DNA of 64,000 bases, taken from Lepisosteus oculatus (lineage: Eukaryota; Chordata; Actinopteri; Semionotiformes; Lepisosteidae). The position numbers and the translations under genes were made by a program. Location of the stretch: contig NC_090707.1 in assembly GCF_040954835.1 (NCBI RefSeq), positions 17,440,570 through 17,504,569 on the forward strand, given 5' to 3'. This document shows positions 46,301-56,034 of this stretch, one piece after another (position 1 is the first letter of the stretch; the number at the start of each line of letters is the position of its first letter). The notes beneath the pieces are model-generated. The model saw only the letters and a program-made list of their open reading frames with translations. It had not been told where the DNA came from and did not search any database.

Positions 46301-48924
46301 GGCAATACAGAAAAAGATATAGGGTGCAGTATTTCTAGCTATTCATTTTTATGTTCGATTCCTCATGAAGTGCATATCTTTTTTAAATGTATTGTTTAAT
46401 ATCAAGTGTGAAATATCCCACTTTTATAGTTTTTATTGATTGCTATGTTATCACCAATGTTATCACTTACACAACAAACTGTGGAATATTCCATGCGTTT
46501 GTGTTTTTCTTTAAGTAGGCCAAAAGGGTCCCACATGTTTTTACAAATGCAGCACAATTTACTTTGTAAAGTTTGGAGGCTAAATAACGGGCATGGACAA
46601 GGAAAGGAAACAAATTCTCTGTACCAGTACTCATGGATTTTCTTTTTGGTTCACAGAAAATATTTTACATCAAAAGGCTCAATAAACCTTACTCAAGTTA
46701 TTCCTGTTTTAGATTACAAGGCCAAGATACAGCAGTCCTTACCCCTGGCCCCTGAATCACATTCTGGCCTATCAGAAACAATGGGAAGTCAGGCGCAAGA
46801 TGAAAGCCATTGGCTGGGCAGGAAAAACACTTGAACAGGTTGGTACGCATTTGTCATAATGTGCACAATCTGTCGTAAAGTATGTTCTCACGAGTGTTAT
46901 TTTTATTTCTGGTAAAATGCATGATGGATGCAAGGGTCAGTTACATTTCTCACATTCCACTTGCATGAATTTGCTTTTCTTGTTTCGCAGGTTTAAAGGA
47001 TTCAATATTGCCTCCCTTGTAAAACGTGAGCACGAAATTTGAGGTGTAGAATAAAATGTTTAAAGAGCAAGATTAATCAACAGCAAGGGGAGACTGACCA
47101 TCCGAAGCTGTCAGCTCTCGCTCAAAACAATGTCTCCTGTCTTCTCCAGCCATCCATGAAACGTAAAATTCTTCTACCATGAAACCTCTTCTTTAACCCT
47201 TTACTTGGCAGACACTCACATACAGTATAAGGAGCACATCAATAAAACTAATGATCTGACAGCTGTCCCATAATAATGATTACACTGCAGAACCGAATGT
47301 TCATCTCACTTCCTTAGGTGCTTGAAGATATGAGTCAGTGCTGCCAAGCTTTGTCACAACGACTGGGGACACAGCCTTATTTCTTCAATAAACAGTAAGT
47401 GTGAAACAGTCTGCTGGTAAGATAGGCTTCTGAAAACGCAAGACGTACATGATTCATAAATGAGGCTAGTGTTTATGCTGGGGAGCTTTAGAGAACTGAC
47501 TTGAATTTCATTTGTCATTATATTACGGGGAAAAAGCCATGCTTAATTTATTTTGCGCTTTGCTTGCCAGGATTTTTCTTTTGTTTTGAAATCTAGTCTG
47601 TTTTATTTTTCGTGGCACATCATGTCGAAATCCGAAGTTGCCAAAATAAGTCAAGGATGGTTTATGTTGAATCAGATTTCATTGCTTCAGAGATATTAAG
47701 ATACCATGCAGAAGCATATGGTGCGGGGGTCTGCGTTGATGATTGAGCAGAAGCGTATTTGAATGGTGAGGAATTATAGCTCCTGTTTCCGGGTGAGGAA
47801 GCTTTCTCTCTCCGTTTGGACACTTGTGCAAGAGCTGAATTTGCTTTGGATCTGACTTCTCTGTTGCATCCACGCTGAAACTGCAGGCGTTTTAGAAGCT
47901 TGCAAAAATGGCAGGTTTCAGTCCCCAGTCCCGTACACGTACTTGTGGTCAGTTCCTCTGGTGTAGTGGCATGTGAAGGAGGATTTGGGATTGGCCAGCC
48001 CAGCAGGAAACAAGTCACAAGAGGTCAACCATTGAAGGAGGGTCCGCAGTGTAGGTAAAGCAGGGGCCGTGTCTCAAGCGAGCCCTGTCCTTTGATTTTT
48101 CCTGTCATGTTTATTTCCATTTCTTTAGGTTTCACCACAAAAGAAATGGAACCAAATTGTTGCTTCCATGTAGGTTGCATTTCACTAGTGTCAGGCCCAC
48201 TTGGCAGATGAAAGGCCCAGAAGTGCATGTTCCTGTTTGAAGTGCAGCCGTCCTTTAAAAGGAGGGTTTTGTTATGCACAGTAGCTGCAGGGAAGACTAC
48301 AGGAGCAGACCTTCAGTTCCTTTTTTTTTTTTCAGATGGGTGAAGGGTAGCCGGGAAGATGATAAAATACTGTACCCTACTTACATTGTTTTAAGCGGTC
48401 CTGTGCTCACATATTTTCTTTAATTTCAGTGCATGGGGAAATTATAATTAATCTGTTAATGACAGCCGGGTTTGTCATAAGCTTGGGGAATGTATAATAA
48501 ATTGCAGTAATAAAAATTAAGATTGCATGCATCAGTGAAACCTTTGGAGGTTTTGTTTAATTTAGTTACAAAATGTCAGCTGCTGACTGGGCTTCTTGGC
48601 TCTACCTTGAGAATGCTAATTTTCTGACACGAGCTTAACCTGACACAGTAATCAGAATCCGAACGGGGGAAGGAGAGAATCACCTCAATTGTTTGTGTCT
48701 TTGTTTCTTTCAGACCAACCGAACTGGATGCTCTGGTCTTTGGACATCTGTTCACAATCCTCACCACCCAGCTCACAAGTGATCAACTGGGAGAGAAGGT
48801 GAAAAACTACAGCAACCTGTTGTCGTTCTGCAGGAGGATAGAGCAGAACTACTTTGAAGACCATGACAAAGACAGCCTCGCAAGCTCTTCGTCTCGGTTT
48901 TCTAAAGGTCCCTCGCTGAATTGA
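26316..48924 (+). CDS. mtx2: Metaxin-2
   Basis: Mitochondrial outer-membrane metaxin that works with metaxin 1/3 and the SAM complex in import and assembly of outer-membrane proteins (family knowledge). Ten coding exons: 26316-26355, 34136-34183, 35061-35107, 41800-41872, 44084-44160, 44857-44949, 45853-45891, 46713-46838, 47318-47394, 48714-48924; all introns GT-AG and all phases consistent, 276 residues. The N-terminus [20 protein letters not shown] is nearly identical to human. The Tom37/thioredoxin-like part includes [20 protein letters not shown] (59-78). The GST-C-like part includes [20 protein letters not shown] and [12 protein letters not shown] (193-204). No N-terminal signal and no strong membrane helix, as in the family. 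The C-terminus after YFEDHDKD is about 13 residues longer than human (263 total) and serine-rich. It adjoins hoxd1, as in HoxD clusters generally. The upstream 100 bases lack a TATA box, as expected for a housekeeping gene. Confidence 0.97.
27660..28800. other. mtx2 intron 1 segment with unexplained open frames
   Basis: Two + strand frames are simultaneously open over about 60 codons at 27683-27870 (one reads [20 protein letters not shown]), and another frame is open at 28511-28786, ending in a basic KVNKKKR tail. Composition is more protein-like than the flanks. I do not recognise the family; an eroded transposon lying next to the Tc1 relic is the simplest explanation. Confidence 0.3.
28815..29590 (-). 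mobile_element. decayed Tc1/mariner transposon (transposase remnant)
   Basis: On the minus strand, 29509-29189 encodes pieces characteristic of fish Tc1-type transposases: a helix-turn-helix segment [12 protein letters not shown] and, after a damaged stretch, [20 protein letters not shown], which follows the family pattern TAELN.HLE.PVSTKTVRREL. An open frame continuing to about 28821 begins [10 protein letters not shown], like the RL.WC.EH of the catalytic-domain start, then loses similarity. Stops and frameshifts interrupt it; no complete DDE domain and no terminal inverted repeats could be read. Lies in mtx2 intron 1. Boundaries approximate. Confidence 0.6.
29893..30520 (+). mobile_element. 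CR1/L2-type LINE reverse-transcriptase fragment, split by a solo LTR
   Basis: Before the LTR (29900-29996) the + frame reads [20 protein letters not shown] then [10 protein letters not shown], the damaged form of the LINE RT block [12 protein letters not shown]...FADDTKI; one catalytic Asp-Asp pair is lost (FTID). After the LTR (from 30331) it continues [10 protein letters not shown] and, from about 30400, [20 protein letters not shown], matching the WQM.FN..KC..lH block that follows in these enzymes. The two halves are contiguous in the family, so the LTR inserted later. Relic only, in mtx2 intron 1. Confidence 0.75.
29997..30325. mobile_element. solo LTR of an LTR retrotransposon (329 bp) with 5-bp target-site duplication
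   Basis: Begins TGTCACGG and ends GGGCATGACA, so it has the TG...CA ends with a 5-bp inverted terminus TGTCA/TGACA. Flanked by the direct repeat ATAAG (29992-29996 and 30326-30330). Markedly more GC-rich than its surroundings. Internal AAATATATAGCCC near 30225 could be its TATA box. Near the 3' end a perfect hairpin GCCCTCTG-GCTG-CAGAGGGC is visible. The 126-codon open frame across it is incidental. The internal retroelement is gone, consistent with LTR-LTR recombination; Ty3/Gypsy-like by size and duplication length, but the family is not proven. Confidence 0.85.
30521..31274. other. mtx2 intron 1, unassigned
   Basis: Between the LINE fragment and the microsatellite; no gene or repeat recognised. 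Confidence 0.4.
31274..31332. repeat. (ATA/TAA)n microsatellite, tail of a minus-strand LINE
   Basis: About 18-19 perfect AAT units directly abutting the LINE 3' end described next; on the minus strand it is the (TTA)n tail typical of L2/CR1-like elements. Confidence 0.9.
31333..31735 (-). mobile_element. 3' end of an L2/CR1-like LINE
   Basis: The minus strand from about 31733 to a stop at 31500-31498 reads [60 protein letters not shown] and [16 protein letters not shown]. This is the conserved C-terminal tail of LINE ORF2 in fish (pattern aPrlWNsLP..iR...s...FKsrLKt.LF..aF). The frame is open over about 75 codons, so the copy is fairly young. The short 3' UTR ends in the AAAGTGCTATATAAAATAAA box and the triplet tail. 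5'-truncated, in mtx2 intron 1. Confidence 0.8.
31734..31767. repeat. short tandem repeat (GTAGAGTAGAG units)
   Basis: Imperfect tandem copies of aggtgtagagtagag, at the junction between the two oppositely oriented retroposon tails. Confidence 0.6.
31768..32035 (+). mobile_element. retroposon (SINE/LINE 3' end), fish-wide family
   Basis: The order of phrases (gtgtagtggggctgctggta, atggctgctatgaatcaccc, attcagtggtggatgaagtg, aagtgctttgggatccttcgg, then a gctgtataaattcaagaaatta tail, here cut to its first part) is that of a common fish retroposon 3' region. Orientation is opposite to the LINE next to it, so two independent insertions lie tail-outward within 0.8 kb. Confidence 0.6.
32036..34135. 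other. mtx2 intron 1, 3' part
   Basis: No gene. 33300-33480 is strikingly G/T-rich on the + strand (runs of GGGGTG, GTGTGTG). The remainder is unremarkable AT-rich intron. Confidence 0.5.
35108..39600. other. mtx2 intron 3, 5' and central part
   Basis: AT-rich intron with no gene recognised. The segment 39270-39430 is distinctly GC-richer and more balanced (near 39310 cgctgagggcccgagctgtc) and may be a functional or conserved block. Confidence 0.45.
39630..39690 (+). mobile_element. retroposon 3' tail
   Basis: gaatggcggtatataaaat followed by aaaggttattattatta is a typical LINE/SINE 3' end with a triplet tail. The body upstream is not recognised. Confidence 0.5.
40828..41075 (+). repeat. fish-wide dispersed repeat, diverged copy A
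   Basis: Contains the ordered phrases tatggagtttgcatgactct, gtgtgccctgtaatgtactg, atgccccattcagggtaaaa, cgccttgaaccctgtacttc and ctgcaggatagcatgaccct, which are the landmarks of a repeat present in thousands of copies in many fish genomes. Related copies lie at 56035 and 60480. A triple ATCGATTAC is found in its variable centre. In mtx2 intron 3. Confidence 0.6.
40875..40905 (+). repeat. three copies of ATCGATTAC
   Basis: Identical 9-mers at 40875, 40888 and 40897. A CCTTAACACAT(C/G)GAT phrase both precedes and follows the block, indicating a small local duplication. ATCGAT is also a CUT-domain (ONECUT/CUX) core, but the location inside a repeat copy argues against selection for binding. Confidence 0.7.
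41679..42278. repeat. 24-bp perfect inverted repeat flanking mtx2 exon 4
   Basis: The 24 bases at 41679-41702 (starting GAAATCTAATAGGGC) recur as an exact reverse complement at 42255-42278 (ending GCCCTATTAGATTTC). The arms enclose 552 bases that include the whole of exon 4 (41800-41872). No terminal duplication is evident outside the arms. Confidence 0.9.
41873..44083. other. mtx2 intron 4
   Basis: No gene or clear transposon beyond the inverted-repeat arm at 42255. Short frames (up to 107 codons, minus, 42642-42965) are not recognisable. Confidence 0.5.
45450..45800 (+). promoter_or_regulatory. candidate enhancer in mtx2 intron 6 (homeodomain-site cluster)
   Basis: Within 350 bases are three perfect TAATTA palindromes (45476, 45604, 45683) plus ATTAATG-type cores near 45553 and 45708, interspersed with less AT-biased sequence (ctctctgattgtctccatca, atgagcaatcagcacagctgg). 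This look is typical of vertebrate conserved noncoding elements. By position it could act on hoxd genes rather than mtx2. Inferred from composition only. Confidence 0.35.
47395..48713. other. mtx2 intron 9
   Basis: No gene supported. The minus-strand 118-codon frame (47662-48018) sits in a more GC-balanced stretch but shows no recognisable domain. Confidence 0.45.
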
Positions 48925-49082
48925 ACTCCAACCCTAAGACGCTGCCTTCCTTTCCTCTAAGGTGTATAAGGATTCGACTGAACATTAGGATATAGCGGCA
49001 GTGGTCTTGTCTGATGTAAAAATGTTTTTCCGATGTATGTGGAGATGTTTTCTAGTGTAAAATGGAAATGGGAGCACTTAGA

Positions 49083-49088
49083 AATAAA
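49083..49088 (+). terminator. poly(A) signal AATAAA, mtx2
   Basis: AATAAA about 160 bases after the mtx2 stop, followed by T- and GT-rich sequence (cacatttgtttttcc); gives a short 3' UTR of about 180 nt. Confidence 0.7.
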
Positions 49089-49234
49089 GACGTGATTCAA
49101 AATGTCACATTTGTTTTTCCTTTTTTCTGATTTTTTTTTCTCTCTTTCCATTTGTTTTGTATTCATGTATAGCATGGATTCAGTTATGTTAAGCTTATGT
49201 TACCTGGTTTGGCTTCCTTATGCCATTTTGCTGT

Positions 49235-49520
49235 GGATTTCAGAATTCAAAGAAATTCAAAGTACTGCTGCTCACCTTCAAGGCCTGAACAGTCTGGCTC
49301 CAGATTACATTGGTGAATCGTTAACTCCACCTCGTTTTCCCTCTTTGGCCTTCTTTCAGCTCCAAAACCAGGCTCCAGAAAACTAGGAGACAGGAAGATC
49401 ATTTCATGGTCTTAGAGCAACAAAACAGAAACCACAGTCCTACACAGTCAACACTTTCACATTTGTTCTTAAAACTCACCTTTATACTCTAGCTTTTACT
49501 TAATTTACTGCATTCCTTTC
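49235..49520 (+). mobile_element. degenerate L2/CR1-like LINE ORF2 3' fragment
   Basis: One + frame gives KVLLLTFKA, shifting by one frame to LNSLAPDYIGESLTPPR, the family pattern LLLTFKALhgLAPsYl.dLl.pytPsR; further on TFTFVLKTHLYTLAFT echoes the terminal FKs.LKThLFt.AF. Frameshifts and stops show it is an old relic. It begins about 0.15 kb after the mtx2 poly(A) signal. Confidence 0.7.
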
Positions 49521-51549
49521 TGTGCACCTATCTCTAATGTTTTTAAATGGTAAATCTGCCTTAGATGGTGTGTCATGAAAGGAGATATATGCAAAAAGGA
49601 TTACTATAATTGGACCAGGACAAAACTGGAAGACTTATATAACATCAAGAAATATCATATAAAGGTTACTAATAAAGAAGACCCCTAAATAAGGATACAT
49701 GAAGTAATCTATTCCACCTACTGTATATTTGTGGTCTGCTTTGTGTGGAGCAAGGGACTAATTGGTTTTCCCTTTACATTTTTAAAATATTTAACTCAAA
49801 GCAAATTACTTTGTGTACTAAAAGCTATAGGGTTAAAGGTTCTCGTCACATAATAGGAATTTAAAAGCTTCCTTAATCCTCTCAATTAGAATGCAGTGCT
49901 ATTATGCCGAATATGAAAATGAAATTTTGAATTCATTTCTTTTTATCTGCTACATAACTGCTTCTGCACTGAAGGTCCTTCATGCCAGAAGGCGCCCTCC
50001 ACTTTAGCCTGAGAGGATCAAAAGGGAAGGCAATTTACATTACACTCTTGAGGATTATCATGTTAGCTGATATAGCCCCAAACTGGTAAAGCTGCTTCCA
50101 TCCCAAGCCTTAACAAGGGTTCTCTCAAAGAGAAACTCTGTGGTTACAAGGTGATTAGCCCCTGTTTCACATTAGCATCAAAATGGCTCTCAAACCTCTG
50201 CTGCGTTGTGTACAGGGTGTCAACGCAGAGTGAAGATGGCCCACCATTCTGTCTGGTCAGAGATCACTCAACCGCTTGCTTTTGGTAGGTCATCTTTCGG
50301 TTGCTCCTGGACCTGGTCAGCTCTTTGATAATCTTGATCTCCCTGGGTTATTTAGGAAACAATGAGTTTTGTTTAGGGTTTTCCCTGCAGGCAAGCTAGC
50401 GCACATGAAGCCTGACACCAATTGACCCACTGGTGTTTCCCAGGTCGTCTTGCCACAACATTGCCCTCAGTACCCCAGTCGCATCAACACAATGCATATC
50501 TTTTTAAACACAAACTGCTCCTGGCACTCTGAAATCTTGAGATGCTGCCTGATTAGAGAAGAGCTATATTTTTCCATGAGCTGCGAAGCAATTAGCTGAG
50601 ATTCCACCCTGCTCCAAAAACTTTGTAAAGGTCATAGCCTGGACGGTTAGCTATTTGTGACCTAGGTCACTTAGAGTAAGAGATACTGTTGCCCTCACAA
50701 TGAACTACTGCAATGGAACACCTTAGCCGTGAGTGGATATTACTTAAAGTAGCATTTTTCCGTGACAAAAGATACTTTTATGAACCAGTGTTATTAAATG
50801 CAGTATAATACAAGAATCTACCCCCAAATACAGAATCGACATCAAATGATTTTTGTATTAGGGTGCATATTGAATAAGTAGCACAATTTTATGAGTTGCA
50901 CACGTATTCCATGCTGATGGAGTAATTAAAAATGTGAAATCACATCTAGGTTCCAGTCTTATGATGCCCATTTGCAGGGGATGGCATGGAATTATTTGAA
51001 ACAGAAATAGTCCCCTAACTTTTGTTGCATCGTAAAGTCTCTTAAGCAAAAATATGAAAAATTATGAGTTCATGTGTATATAAAAACACAATATGCCTGT
51101 TGTTTGCCGGGCTATGCTACCTGCGACCCTGTATTTGGTATAACAGAAAATGGAGAGTGGATGTCAACAATGAACAAGATCTAGGCCTCTCGAATCTATT
51201 CAGCATAAACTATACTTCTAAATAATAAGTGATAATATTTTACTTTATTTAGCCAGCAAATTAAGCATCAACTAAATGATGTTCTAATGTTGTTTTTGCT
51301 GGAAAGCCATTATATTTTATTTTCTTAAACAATCAGTGGCGACACAACGTGCCTGACTGCGTTGTTTTCAAGACCCCACGGCTCTATTCTTCTGCACAAC
51401 AGCCTCACGAAAAGCTAAAAGAGGCTTTGAAAAATAGCGTGCTTATATCCCACAGAGATGACGAGTGCTTTGAAGTGCTTGACTCGGGGAGATTACGCTA
51501 AGCAGAGCTAATATGAGATATATGAGATCAGATTTTTTTTGTCGTTGTT
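49521..51549. other. intergenic region downstream of mtx2 (start of the telomeric regulatory domain)
   Basis: No gene. By synteny with tetrapods this is the T-DOM side of HoxD. A weak CTCF-like string (AGGCGCCCTCC) is at about 49990. Stretches at 51080-51180 and 51350-51520 are GC-balanced and CNE-like. Confidence 0.4.
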
Positions 51550-51571
51550 GGGTGGGGGGTGGGGGGGGCGG
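51550..51571 (+). other. G-rich run, potential G-quadruplex
   Basis: GGG-T-GGGGGG-T-GGGGGGGG-C-GG, enough G-tracts with one-base loops for an intramolecular quadruplex, in otherwise AT-rich intergenic DNA. Confidence 0.6.
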
Positions 51572-51938
51572 TTGTTTTTTATTTGTACGGTAGTAACTAT
51601 CAAATGTTTTTTTGTCTTTTGTTTTTTGCGAAGACCACTGTCTGAAGACATTTAAAGCTCACTGCACCAAAAGGGTAATAAAACGTCCAAATGGAATGTG
51701 CTGTTGGGATGTGCCTAATGAAGCCTCTTAGGATCAGCTGGGCAGCCAGTGCCTGCTTCATTTCCTGCACTATTCTTTTTCTTTACAAGCAGAGTATAGC
51801 TCCCATGGCTCCCACAATAATTATCACCCACTTGTTCTCCAGGAGGGTTTTTTTTTTTTGGCGATGTTTTTGTTTTGGTTGTGTGTGTATGCATTACCCG
51901 GTCTGAGAAACCCACCATATAAATCATTACTGAGGTTG

Positions 51939-51967
51939 TTATTTATCACCTGCTGGGTGAGAAATAA
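51939..51967. repeat. short hairpin (12-bp arms, one mismatch)
   Basis: TTATTTATCACC, loop TGCTG, then GGTGAGAAATAA. Too short for a microRNA precursor; may be a dimeric factor site within a candidate noncoding element. Confidence 0.7.
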
Positions 51968-52031
51968 TAATTTTGGCACTAGTGGGGCAGTGGGCCAGAG
52001 GTACCGAATTAAGTAAAACATCTAAACACTC

Positions 52032-52065
52032 GCAAGGATCATTTCTCTGATTAATGATTCCTTGC
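52032..52065. repeat. short hairpin (12-bp arms, one bulge)
   Basis: GCAAGGATCATT pairs with AATGATTCCTTGC across a 9-base loop. It lies 65 bases from the previous hairpin. Confidence 0.7.
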
Positions 52066-52137
52066 AAAGAAAAAGTGCCGCTCATTATCTGGCCTTGTAT
52101 GTCCAAAGTGGGATTTGCTGCTGAAAAGTTTGAGCTT

Positions 52138-52139
<2 letters not shown>

Positions 52140-52186
<47 letters not shown>
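52140..52186. repeat. (TG)n microsatellite
   Basis: About 23 uninterrupted GT units. Confidence 0.97.
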
Positions 52187-52188
<2 letters not shown>

Positions 52189-52386
52189 ATGTGTACCAGT
52201 TTTCCAATTGCCTCTTTTTGGTAGTGATTGGCAGTAAGTGTCCTTTTAAATCCCGTATAATATTTCTTATGTCTACTTGAGGTGATTAACATGATGCAGT
52301 ATAGTATAAAGGATGTTAACATTTTCTATCAATGCCTAGAAATATTATTTCTCTTATTGGTCTCTATATATGTTTATGTGTAGTTT

Positions 52387-52449
52387 ACATGCTATAGCAT
52401 GTGATTTGGAGAGGATACTTGGAGTGCAATGATAGGCCATAGTCACACA
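52387..52449 (+). repeat. dispersed repeat, copy 1, headed by a 16-bp palindrome
   Basis: Starts with the perfect palindrome ACATGCTATAGCATGT and ends at GATAGGCCATAGTCACA. A diverged second copy lies 656 bases downstream in the same orientation. Confidence 0.75.
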
Positions 52450-53042
52450 TTTTTAACCAAGGTTTTGTGTGAAATATTCAAATAGAACAAGCAATAGCAC
52501 TTCGATTGAATTTGCACCCTCAAACAAGAAAACAGAGTTTTTCAGCCGGTGAGCATGATGCTGTCTGGATTTTAGGAAGTTCTGAAATTTGAGAAATACA
52601 CTCTGTTCTGGCCTGAACAGCCTCTGGCCTGAACATTCAATAGAGTTGTACTTCAAATTGGTGGTAAACACTTTGTTTGGGTAATTTCAGAAGTATTTTT
52701 CTATGGCCTTCACAATCATTTGACTTCAGAGGCTAGATCGGTCCCACCCTTATTTATTTGAGTGCAAGGCTTAATTAAATCCATTAAAAAACATTCAAAA
52801 TACTGAGCACCTTAGCTCTTCCTTATTGTGTTTTCTTTCAATAATAAACTCCAAAATAGATGGCAGCGGTCTTTTGGGGGATAAATTTAAGCACAATTTC
52901 TTTTTTAAAAAGCTTAACTCTGCCCAACATAGAGTAGGCAATTAAACAAGTTATTGTTCACATGGTCATTAATCATTTTTTTATATAGAGAATATCAGAA
53001 GCATGAAATTTACGGTACTTTTCTTCTGGTCAGCGAACAGTA

Positions 53043-53122
53043 ACATGCTATAGCATGTGCTCTATGGGTTCTTCGGCGCTTTAGAGAGGGAACTTGAAGA
53101 GCGATGATAGGCCAGAGTCACA
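53043..53122 (+). repeat. dispersed repeat, copy 2, same palindrome
   Basis: Same 16-bp palindrome at 53043-53058 and the same distal phrase (GATAGGCCAGAGTCACA), with about 19 extra bases between them compared with copy 1. Family unknown; could be a miniature transposon or a local duplication. Confidence 0.75.
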
Positions 53123-56034
53123 GTCCACCACCCCACTCTTTACAATTGCTTTATTCAAAGCAGCTGCTCTTCACTTATCTAAAGATCAGATTTCTTCCTA
53201 TCAGAATAACTAAGGGTAAATGGGACCAACACCAACGCACTCCCCATCTTTTTATTTTTCTTTGCACATCTTGCAAAAATATAATCATTCTTTTTAATTA
53301 CTGCTGCTAGGCACTCTATTAAAATTCTAATTTGTTTCATCCACCCCAGTTGGTACAGGTCTGGTCGCAGTCCATGGCTGAAACAAAATCTAGTGTATAA
53401 TGTTCACGTTGGTACGCCTTGGTTGTGCTGCGTGTCAGAAGCCATCTTGCTGCAAATTCTTCACCTACCTTGGAGTGCAGCGTGTGGAACTGATGAGGTG
53501 AAGAGCATTGCACTGCAGCTTCGTGCTAGTAATCACAGGACTGAAGAAACACATACATCATCTGCCACATAGGTTGGCATTCCAAGTGAAAAGCCTTCAC
53601 ATCATGTAAGATGTTGGACAAATGACGGCCATATGCACGTTTGTCTCTGTACAGATGGCTCTGCGTCCTCAGTCAGGAAAAAAGCTGAGCTTGGCGCTTT
53701 TTCCCCTCTTTTTCCCACTCCTCTCTGGTATTTCCTCCTTCTTTGCTGGAGGTTTAATATTGGCAACACAGTTTAAGCCCTCGGTGGAGATAATAGTAGA
53801 AAAGATGACATAAATTATTTGCAAATTGTCTGACACATACAGGGCACTGTCCTTGCAATAATCATCATTGGTCTGTCAGTTTAAGATATAAATGGTGCCA
53901 CTGTTGTTTTATGTCTTTCTAAAAAGCCTTTCCCACAGTGTCTTTTTTTCCTACACTGACACAATAACTGTATTGCTGATCTTTTTGTTCATTGTGTTTT
54001 AAAATCATCAGCTTTATTTAATTAAAATTTAACTGGTAATAACAAAGGGAAGGGAGGCAAGAGTAATTCTTTATGAAAAAGGATCTTATAATTCAGCCCC
54101 CTTTCCTTCTTAGTTCTGAAACACTGTACCTTTGTTGTTTAGAACTATGATGGATGAAAAACAGTATGAGATGACAAACCCTAAAAAACACAGCTGCCTG
54201 CAGTAACCGTTTAAACATTTCTAAATGAAGACAAAAATGGTCAGGGATATACATGTAAAAATTTATGTGTCTTGTGTATCTTAATCAAACCTTAAACTCA
54301 GCGTTGAATATGTCAAAGCCACTACTACATATATTATAGTTGCCTGCTAGCTGACTCTGTGATGCAGTAAAAGTAATCAGCATTGGATATATATATATAC
54401 TGTTATAATGAAAAAAAAACATCACCCTAGAATTCCCCCAAGTGTAATAAATATCACACTTTATATTTATTTTTTTCATTAAAATATTCAGGAAATGTAA
54501 TTCAAATGTTGTAATTTCTTCATCCACCCACAAAGGACAATATGCACGACTTTAATAATCCTGGTGTGTTAATTAGAAAATTAGAGGATTAATATATTTT
54601 GTAGCACCTGGGACCAATATGTTGAAAATTCATACCGTGTTTGTAGTTTCATCTTTTATTTTCCTTGTGTTTTTTTTTCCCTTCTGTGGAGTTATCCAGC
54701 TGCAACACATAAAATGCACATTTAGAGTGCACATCAGTCTAGAATGCTTAGAAAACCTTTGTTCTTCCACCACCTTAGCGCTAACACTTTAAAGAGGCTT
54801 CTTCATCTTGTCATCGTCACTGCATCTTAAAAACACAACCCCACAAAGACATTAGGCAAACTAAAATAAAAACCCTGTGCCCAGGTGCAGTCTAAAAATA
54901 TGTTTAGGGTAGGCTGAACTGCCATGGAAATAAATGACTAGGAAAGGGTAGCTTTTATGGTTTTATATTTATGCAACTTCACGCATTCACAACATTTTGG
55001 ACAGTTGATGTGCTGTAACCATGGAAAAGAAAAATATTTTAATTTCTTTCTAAATAGCTGAAGGAGGGCTTTTGTCTGAAATGACATTTATACCTTGTGT
55101 ATAACCTAAACATGTCCTTTTTGTTTTCAGTCTAAAATATATATTCATATCCTAAGCCCGCTGAAGAGGACATACTGGTTTACAAATAGTTTAATTTAAT
55201 GATGCTTTGATACCTGCAACGTAAAACAAGAGATCAAAAAGAAATATGACAATAAAAAATGTTTAGTCATAACCATGCAAATATATTTTGAATGACGGAG
55301 AAGTATAAAATCTTTTCTTAAACTAATTCCAGGAGATTCTTTTGTGAAAGCAGTTTTTAAAACAAACATAAATACTGCATACACCTTAATTCGGAATTTC
55401 ATGGATATCTGAATAAATGTGGAAAACCTTATTGTTTTGAGTGCAATAGTGAAGGATAGTGACATCAGAAACAATGCTGTAGAACATTGATTTTGAGAAA
55501 GGGGTCCTTCTCGATGTTGGCAAACACATATTCTACTTTGTCACTGTGTATAAGATTCAAGGTGAAAATTATCTTTGTATTTATCTTGTGTGTTCTGTGG
55601 AGTCTTGAGACTTTCATTACAAAAAACACTTGGCAACAGATGCTGCGATTATGCCGTTTTCTGCTGTGAGATAGCACAGAGCAAGATGACTGTTCATGTC
55701 ACTCGAAAAATATATCTTACATGGTTAGCAACGCTTAGCATAATGAATAGTGTGTTGTAATTGGATGGTTTTAATAATATTTGTTGTGGCTGCTGAAGTC
55801 ACTGAGGCAGCATATTGCTGAATCAAAGGTTTAAAGGAGCAGTACAGACTGTGTTAAATAAATACAGATTTTGACACAGTGACTCCTTTTTTTTCTTTTG
55901 GATGTGATCAAGCTCAGCTCTCAACAGATGGGACGTTATGCAACATGCCTCTAACTTGCTTCGGTCTGGTGAATTCATGTCAATCAATTAAGAGCTTTCT
56001 AATTGCAGACTCTCCAAACTACAGTACACAGTAA
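53123..56034. other. intergenic, nothing coding
   Basis: No gene recognised. 53380-53640 is more GC-balanced than its flanks. Short AT-dinucleotide run near 54390. Confidence 0.4.

Noticed and set aside
46436..46834. 132-codon open frame
   Set aside because: Overlaps mtx2 exon 8 in another frame; the true frame gives the conserved metaxin sequence.
47662..48018. 118-codon minus-strand frame in mtx2 intron 9
   Set aside because: No recognisable domain, no splice or promoter context.
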